Below, piece after piece: positions 60,095-64,000 of a stretch of 64,000 nt of DNA. A program made the position numbers and the translations under genes. The notes beneath the pieces were generated by a model. It did not search any database. It saw nothing but the letters and a program-made list of their open reading frames with translations, and had not been told where the DNA came from. Source of the stretch: Thermoanaerobaculia bacterium (lineage in GTDB: Bacteria > Acidobacteriota > Thermoanaerobaculia > Multivoradales > Multivoraceae); NCBI GenBank assembly GCA_022823665.1, contig JAJEHN010000016.1, positions 86,966 to 150,965 on the forward strand. Direction: 5' to 3'. Position 1 is the first letter of the stretch; the number at the start of each line of letters is the position of its first letter.

Positions 60095-63000
60095 GTGAGG
60101 GAGAAAAGCGGGTTGCACTGCGACGGCACCACTGAGCGACCGGGGCAGCGGTCAAGTCGTCCCCTCGGGAACGACGCCGCGGAGGATGCAACCCGGCATC
60201 TGGCGCGGAGCGTCACGCGCCGGCGCACGACACGGCCTTTCGGCGCCGTGTCGCTGGCCCTCCTTGCGCTGCTGCTGCTGGCCGCCTCGGCCGCTCATGC
60301 CCAGCGTCTGCTGACGTTCGTGCCCGGCGTGAGCGCGGCCTCGTCCACGGGCGGCCAGGGCCCTTCCATCGGCCCGTTGCCGACGGCGGTGCAGGTGGAC
60401 CTGGAACTGCTTCGTGGCGACCCGTCCTGGCTCGAAGTGCCGACCCCCGAGGGCGAGACCCTGTCGGCCGAGCGCAGCGTGTTCGAGGATCGCGGCAACG
60501 GCGACCTGATGTGGTCCGGCGGTCAGCGGGGCACCGGCTACGACACGGTGGTGCTGACGGTGGAGGGCGGCCGCCTGGTGGGCCGGTTCGGCGCGGCGGG
60601 CGGCGGCGTGTACCAGATCCATGCGGATCGGGCCGGCCGCGGCGGCATGGCGGCGATCGTGGGCGAGATGCCGGAGGGCTGGTGCGGCGCCGAGGAAGCC
60701 GACGCGCACGCCGCGCATGAACATGACCATTCCGAGACGTTCGCGGCGGGACTCGCGGCGGGCGGCGATCGGCCGGCGCCGCGGCGCGACGCCCTCCAAC
60801 AGGTGAGCAGTCCAGGGAGCGCCGACCGTCTGGACATCCTGGTGAGGTACACGGCGACGGCGGCGGAGAACTGGGCCTGGCTCGGAGGCGCGGAGGCGGC
60901 GATCCGCCACGCGGGCGACTACCTGAAGATGGTGTTCCGCAACAGCCGGATCGGGGTCGAGCCGCACATCGTCCACATCGCTGAGGCGCCCGCCAGGCTG
61001 GACCGCATCGGCCGGGACCTGGGCCGGCACGAGTGGTACCGCTGGCGTCGGGGATCGATGCTCTCTCTCTACGATGGCCATGAGGGCGATTGGCGTCGCC
61101 TGCGACGGGAGCACCGGTCCGACCTGCTGTACCTCTTCGTCGGCGAGAATCCGTATCTGCACGACAGCTTTTGCGGCCAGTACAGCCTGCTGAGCAGCGG
61201 CTCGAATCCAGAAGCGTATGGCGGCGGCGGCTGGTCCTCGAACCATCCGTTCTGCCAGGACTACGCGGCGGTCTTCGCTCACGAGATCGGCCATGGCCTG
61301 GGGGCCGATCACGACCCCGGGCACGTCGGGGGAGGCCTTCAGCCGGACTCTGCCGGCCAGTTCGCGAAGCTGTTCAGGCCGTATGCGCTGGCCCACGTGA
61401 ACTACGACGTGATGCCGAGTCTGGGCACGGCGGTGAGCTACGAGGGCCAGATCGAGCCGTTCTATTCGAGTTCCAGCGTGAGGCCCTGGGGCGCGGTGAT
61501 CGGCGTGCCGGGCGGGCAGGACAACGAGAGGACCCTGCGCGAGACCGCGCCCCTGAAGGCGCGCTCCGGTGAGTCCCTGCCTACGCTGGAGGGTCTTCCG
61601 GCGCAGCCGACCGGCCTTCAGGCGCGTTTCGAGGGGGAGTTCGCGCGCCTCGCCTGGCGGGACAACGCGCCGGGTGCGGACGGCTACAACGTGAGCCACC
61701 TTCAGGATTGGGACGGTGGCTCCAAATGGACCATCTATCGGGAGCTCGATGGCCGCACGGAGGCGGTCGTGCCTCTTGTGCCGGAGGGCATGGTGCCGGG
61801 CGTACGGCACGAGTTCTATGTGCGGGCGCGAAAGGGCGACGTGAAGTCCCTTCCCAGCACGACGGTCGTTCTCACCTTCCCGGGCGATCCGATCGAGGCG
61901 CCGTCGGACGTTTCCGTGACGGTCGATGACGGGCTGGAGGTGGTCGAGGTCACCTGGACCGACAACTCGGACAACGAGACGGGGTTCGACGTGCAGCTTC
62001 TGCACGAGGGAGAACCGGTCCTGCGGGAGTGGGCTCCGGCAGACGCTACGGAGCCCATCAGCCCCTTCTACGACCATAATGTGCGCCCGCGACAGGGCGA
62101 CGAGTACGGCGTGCGGGTCGTGGCCTACAACGAGTCGGGCCAGTCGGAGAGCAGCGAGACGGTGACGTTCCGCTGGGATCACCCGCTCGCCGCCAGGCCG
62201 CCCGACCCAACTGCCGTGGCCATCGGTCCGACCACCGCGCGCTTGACGTGGACAGTCGATCCGAACGTGCTCTTCTACCATGTGAGTGCGCGGCTTGAGG
62301 GCTGGGGGAGTCAGCGCCGTTGGCATCCAGGAGACCCCGAGTCTGACGGCAGGGCGTGGATGGAGTTTGAGGGTCTTGCCCGCGGCGGCCGCTACACCTT
62401 CGAGGTGGAACCGGTCAGGCCCCACGGCTTCGCCTCCAAGGCCTACCTGACGCTGGGCGGGCGTGGCGCGGGTCCGCGGCCGCCGTCGGACCTGTCCCTG
62501 ATCACGGGAGGCGAGTCGATGCGGCTGAGCTGGAAGGACAACTCGGACGACGAGCTCGGCTTCGAGGTCCAGATGGGCACCATCAACCAGACGATCTCGG
62601 CCGGACAGGATTGGCTAAGAGCAGTCGTGGTTCCTCGGGATACGGAGTCGGTCGTCTTCCGTTTTGGATACGGGTTTGCCGGGCCGCCAGTACTCCGGGT
62701 GTTCGCCTACAACGACCGGGGCTACTCCGTGAGCAGCCCTCTGACGCCGAAGGAGCCGGGGTACGCGAGGGTCACGGGCCTGACCTCCCGGTCCGGCGAC
62801 GGGGAGGCACGTTGGCGCTGGCAGGTGGTTCTTCCCGAACATGTGACCAGCGTGCAGGTGCACTTGACCGATACGGCCGACTGGGATTGGGATGATCCCA
62901 TCGAGTCTTGGATGAATCTGCCGGCTTCGGCCAGGGCGTACACCGCGACTGGACTGAAGAACGACACGGACTACCTGCTTGCGGTGCGCGTCGTTACGGC

Positions 63001-63466
63001 AGGCGGCGCAAGCGCGATCGAGACCGATACCGCCATTCCGCGGAAGGGCCGGCAGCTTCCACCGCTTCCCGAGCCGGCCCTGTCGCACCAGGGGTCTTGC
63101 CGCGCGGATCTGGAGCGGGTCTGCCTTCAGGACTCCCGTTTCGAGGTGAAGGCTCAGTGGTGGCGGCCGAACGGCGCCTCCGGGGCCGGCCTCGCCGTGC
63201 CCGAGGGCACGGACGATTCGGGGCTGTTCCGGTTCTTCGACTCCCGTAACTGGGAGGTTCTGATCAAGGTGCTGGACGGCTGCGCGAACAACGGCCACAT
63301 GTGGGTGCTGGGCGCCTCGACGACGGACCTGGGTTATCGGATCGCGGTCACCGACACGGTGACGGGAGAGCGCCGGCAATACGAGAACCAACCGGGCCGA
63401 CCGGCCCCGGCCATCGTGGACAACGAAGCCTTCTCCGCGCCCTGCGCGGGACGTGGAGGGCGTTGA
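60095..63466 (+). CDS. Secreted zinc metalloprotease with FN3-like repeats and C-terminal module
   Basis: 1123 residues from GTG 60095, chosen because GGAG lies 6 nt upstream. The leader is long: a basic TRRRTTRP segment then the signal core LALLALLLLAASAAHA near residues 54-69; GTG 60248 would start right at the core without basic residues. The zincin site is HEIGHGLGADHD (about 396-407), as in reprolysin-like peptidases. About five FN3-like domains follow (TWTDNSDNETGF and SWKDNSDDELGF are typical). The last ~110 residues are the same module as in the serine hydrolase at 52328. A role in degrading external protein or remodelling the surface is likely. Confidence 0.85.
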   Translation: MREKSGLHCDGTTERPGQRSSRPLGNDAAEDATRHLARSVTRRRTTRPFGAVSLALLALLLLAASAAHAQRLLTFVPGVSAASSTGGQGPSIGPLPTAVQVDLELLRGDPSWLEVPTPEGETLSAERSVFEDRGNGDLMWSGGQRGTGYDTVVLTVEGGRLVGRFGAAGGGVYQIHADRAGRGGMAAIVGEMPEGWCGAEEADAHAAHEHDHSETFAAGLAAGGDRPAPRRDALQQVSSPGSADRLDILVRYTATAAENWAWLGGAEAAIRHAGDYLKMVFRNSRIGVEPHIVHIAEAPARLDRIGRDLGRHEWYRWRRGSMLSLYDGHEGDWRRLRREHRSDLLYLFVGENPYLHDSFCGQYSLLSSGSNPEAYGGGGWSSNHPFCQDYAAVFAHEIGHGLGADHDPGHVGGGLQPDSAGQFAKLFRPYALAHVNYDVMPSLGTAVSYEGQIEPFYSSSSVRPWGAVIGVPGGQDNERTLRETAPLKARSGESLPTLEGLPAQPTGLQARFEGEFARLAWRDNAPGADGYNVSHLQDWDGGSKWTIYRELDGRTEAVVPLVPEGMVPGVRHEFYVRARKGDVKSLPSTTVVLTFPGDPIEAPSDVSVTVDDGLEVVEVTWTDNSDNETGFDVQLLHEGEPVLREWAPADATEPISPFYDHNVRPRQGDEYGVRVVAYNESGQSESSETVTFRWDHPLAARPPDPTAVAIGPTTARLTWTVDPNVLFYHVSARLEGWGSQRRWHPGDPESDGRAWMEFEGLARGGRYTFEVEPVRPHGFASKAYLTLGGRGAGPRPPSDLSLITGGESMRLSWKDNSDDELGFEVQMGTINQTISAGQDWLRAVVVPRDTESVVFRFGYGFAGPPVLRVFAYNDRGYSVSSPLTPKEPGYARVTGLTSRSGDGEARWRWQVVLPEHVTSVQVHLTDTADWDWDDPIESWMNLPASARAYTATGLKNDTDYLLAVRVVTAGGASAIETDTAIPRKGRQLPPLPEPALSHQGSCRADLERVCLQDSRFEVKAQWWRPNGASGAGLAVPEGTDDSGLFRFFDSRNWEVLIKVLDGCANNGHMWVLGASTTDLGYRIAVTDTVTGERRQYENQPGRPAPAIVDNEAFSAPCAGRGGR

Positions 63467-63524
63467 GCGACGGTCGCGGGAACCGCCGTTCGGGGACTTG
63501 CGGCGGCCGACACGGGAACAACCG

Positions 63525-64000
63525 ATGATTCGACGAATGGACGGGTCGGGACGCGCCGCGCTCCGGCGCGGCGCGGTGGCGGGACTGTTTCTCGCTCTCG
63601 GACTTGGGGCCGGCGCGGCGAGCGGCACGGACAACGCGAGCTTCGTGTCTTACTCGGGCGTGCCGAGGAAGATGCAGACCGACGAGACGGCGGACGTGGT
63701 GGTGACGATGCGGAACACCGGCACGACGACATGGGAGATCTCCACTGTCGTGGATGGGGGCACGACGACAAAGACCTCGTACTGGTTGGGCAACGTGGGC
63801 AGCGACGTCTGGGGCGTCAAGAACGTGGACGTGTCCGGCAGCGTGAGGCCGGGGGCGGCGCACCGCTTTCGCTTCAGGATCACGGCGCCGGCAAGTCCCG
63901 GCAGCTACGTCTTCCGCTGGCGAATGGACGGCAGGACCATCGTCATCGACAGGCCGGTCATCCCGGCGAGGTCGGACGACGGCTTCGGGGCATACACCGA
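63525..64000 (+). CDS. Secreted FW-domain protein, 3' end outside window
   Basis: ATG 63525, with the frame open to the window end. The signal peptide is about residues 15-36 (AGLFLALGLGAGAASG). An NBR1-type FW domain begins at once: DNASFVSYSGVPRKM, MRNTGTTTWE, then FRWRMDGRTIVIDR. It resembles the repeat units of the first gene in the window and contains the segment matched by the relic at 59966. It follows the metalloprotease by 58 bp and may be co-transcribed. Confidence 0.8.
   Translation, partial: MIRRMDGSGRAALRRGAVAGLFLALGLGAGAASGTDNASFVSYSGVPRKMQTDETADVVVTMRNTGTTTWEISTVVDGGTTTKTSYWLGNVGSDVWGVKNVDVSGSVRPGAAHRFRFRITAPASPGSYVFRWRMDGRTIVIDRPVIPARSDDGFGAYT

Overview
The window is G+C-rich, gene-dense DNA from a didermic bacterium. 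Outer-membrane efflux, a LpxL-type acyltransferase, a DUF481 outer-membrane protein, lipoproteins and periplasmic c-type cytochrome proteins all point to an outer membrane. The mix of secreted sulfatase, esterase and serine-hydrolase genes, Ig-like and Calx-beta repeat proteins, a heme c/beta-propeller fusion and RND pumps would fit Acidobacteriota or a related uncultured soil or marine lineage. That assignment is an inference from gene content, because no rRNA gene is present. No tRNA, rRNA, CRISPR array, prophage or transposase was seen.

Layout. 1-2411: the end of a large repeat protein of NBR1-type FW and He_PIG domains. 2524-7575: a PotD/PotB/PotC-like ABC importer and a PLP-dependent ammonia-lyase, split by a VapBC toxin-antitoxin module flanked by a duplicated potD end. 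7633-15139: MFS transporter, exported PCMT, diheme peroxidase with a coupled secreted protein, HAD plus methyltransferase, and an actin-like protein with a membrane-anchored amidase. 15207-21111: a complete RND tripartite pump. 21145-26345 (minus): enoyl-CoA hydratase, galactokinase-like kinase, GyrI-like protein, GH20 glycosidase and VOC protein. 26484-34702: RecD2, Na+/solute symporter with DUF4212 subunit, acyltransferase, sulfatase, CoaA and peroxiredoxin.

34781-37697: a BtuFCD/FecBCD-type metal-chelate importer. 37700-42287: MaoC protein, threonine aldolase, Ppx/GppA, a second VapBC and a HAD hydrolase. 42288-42775: a 488-base non-coding stretch full of hairpins with a perfect 28-bp inverted repeat. 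42776-50747: a single-chain biotin-dependent carboxylase, GNAT, secreted protein, MATE pump, and a CarboxypepD/heme c/propeller protein. 50950-59892: small membrane protein, DUF481 protein, serine hydrolase with Calx-beta and a repeated C-terminal module, then a TPR lipoprotein, thioesterase, carboxylesterase and acyl-CoA dehydrogenase. 60095-64000: a decayed FW fragment, a zinc metalloprotease ending in the same C-terminal module, and a new FW-domain protein cut by the window end.

Two themes recur. Genes are tightly packed: many start/stop overlaps of ATGA, GTGA or TTGA type, divergent starts as close as 26 bp, and several touching or overlapping convergent ends. Many unit-leading genes carry a TAnnnT hexamer only 6-8 nt before the start codon and lack a Shine-Dalgarno sequence, which suggests frequent leaderless transcription. 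The most interesting items are the toxin-antitoxin insertion into the transport operon, the module shared by the serine hydrolase and metalloprotease, the actin/amidase pair, the structured intergenic element and the leaderless-promoter pattern.
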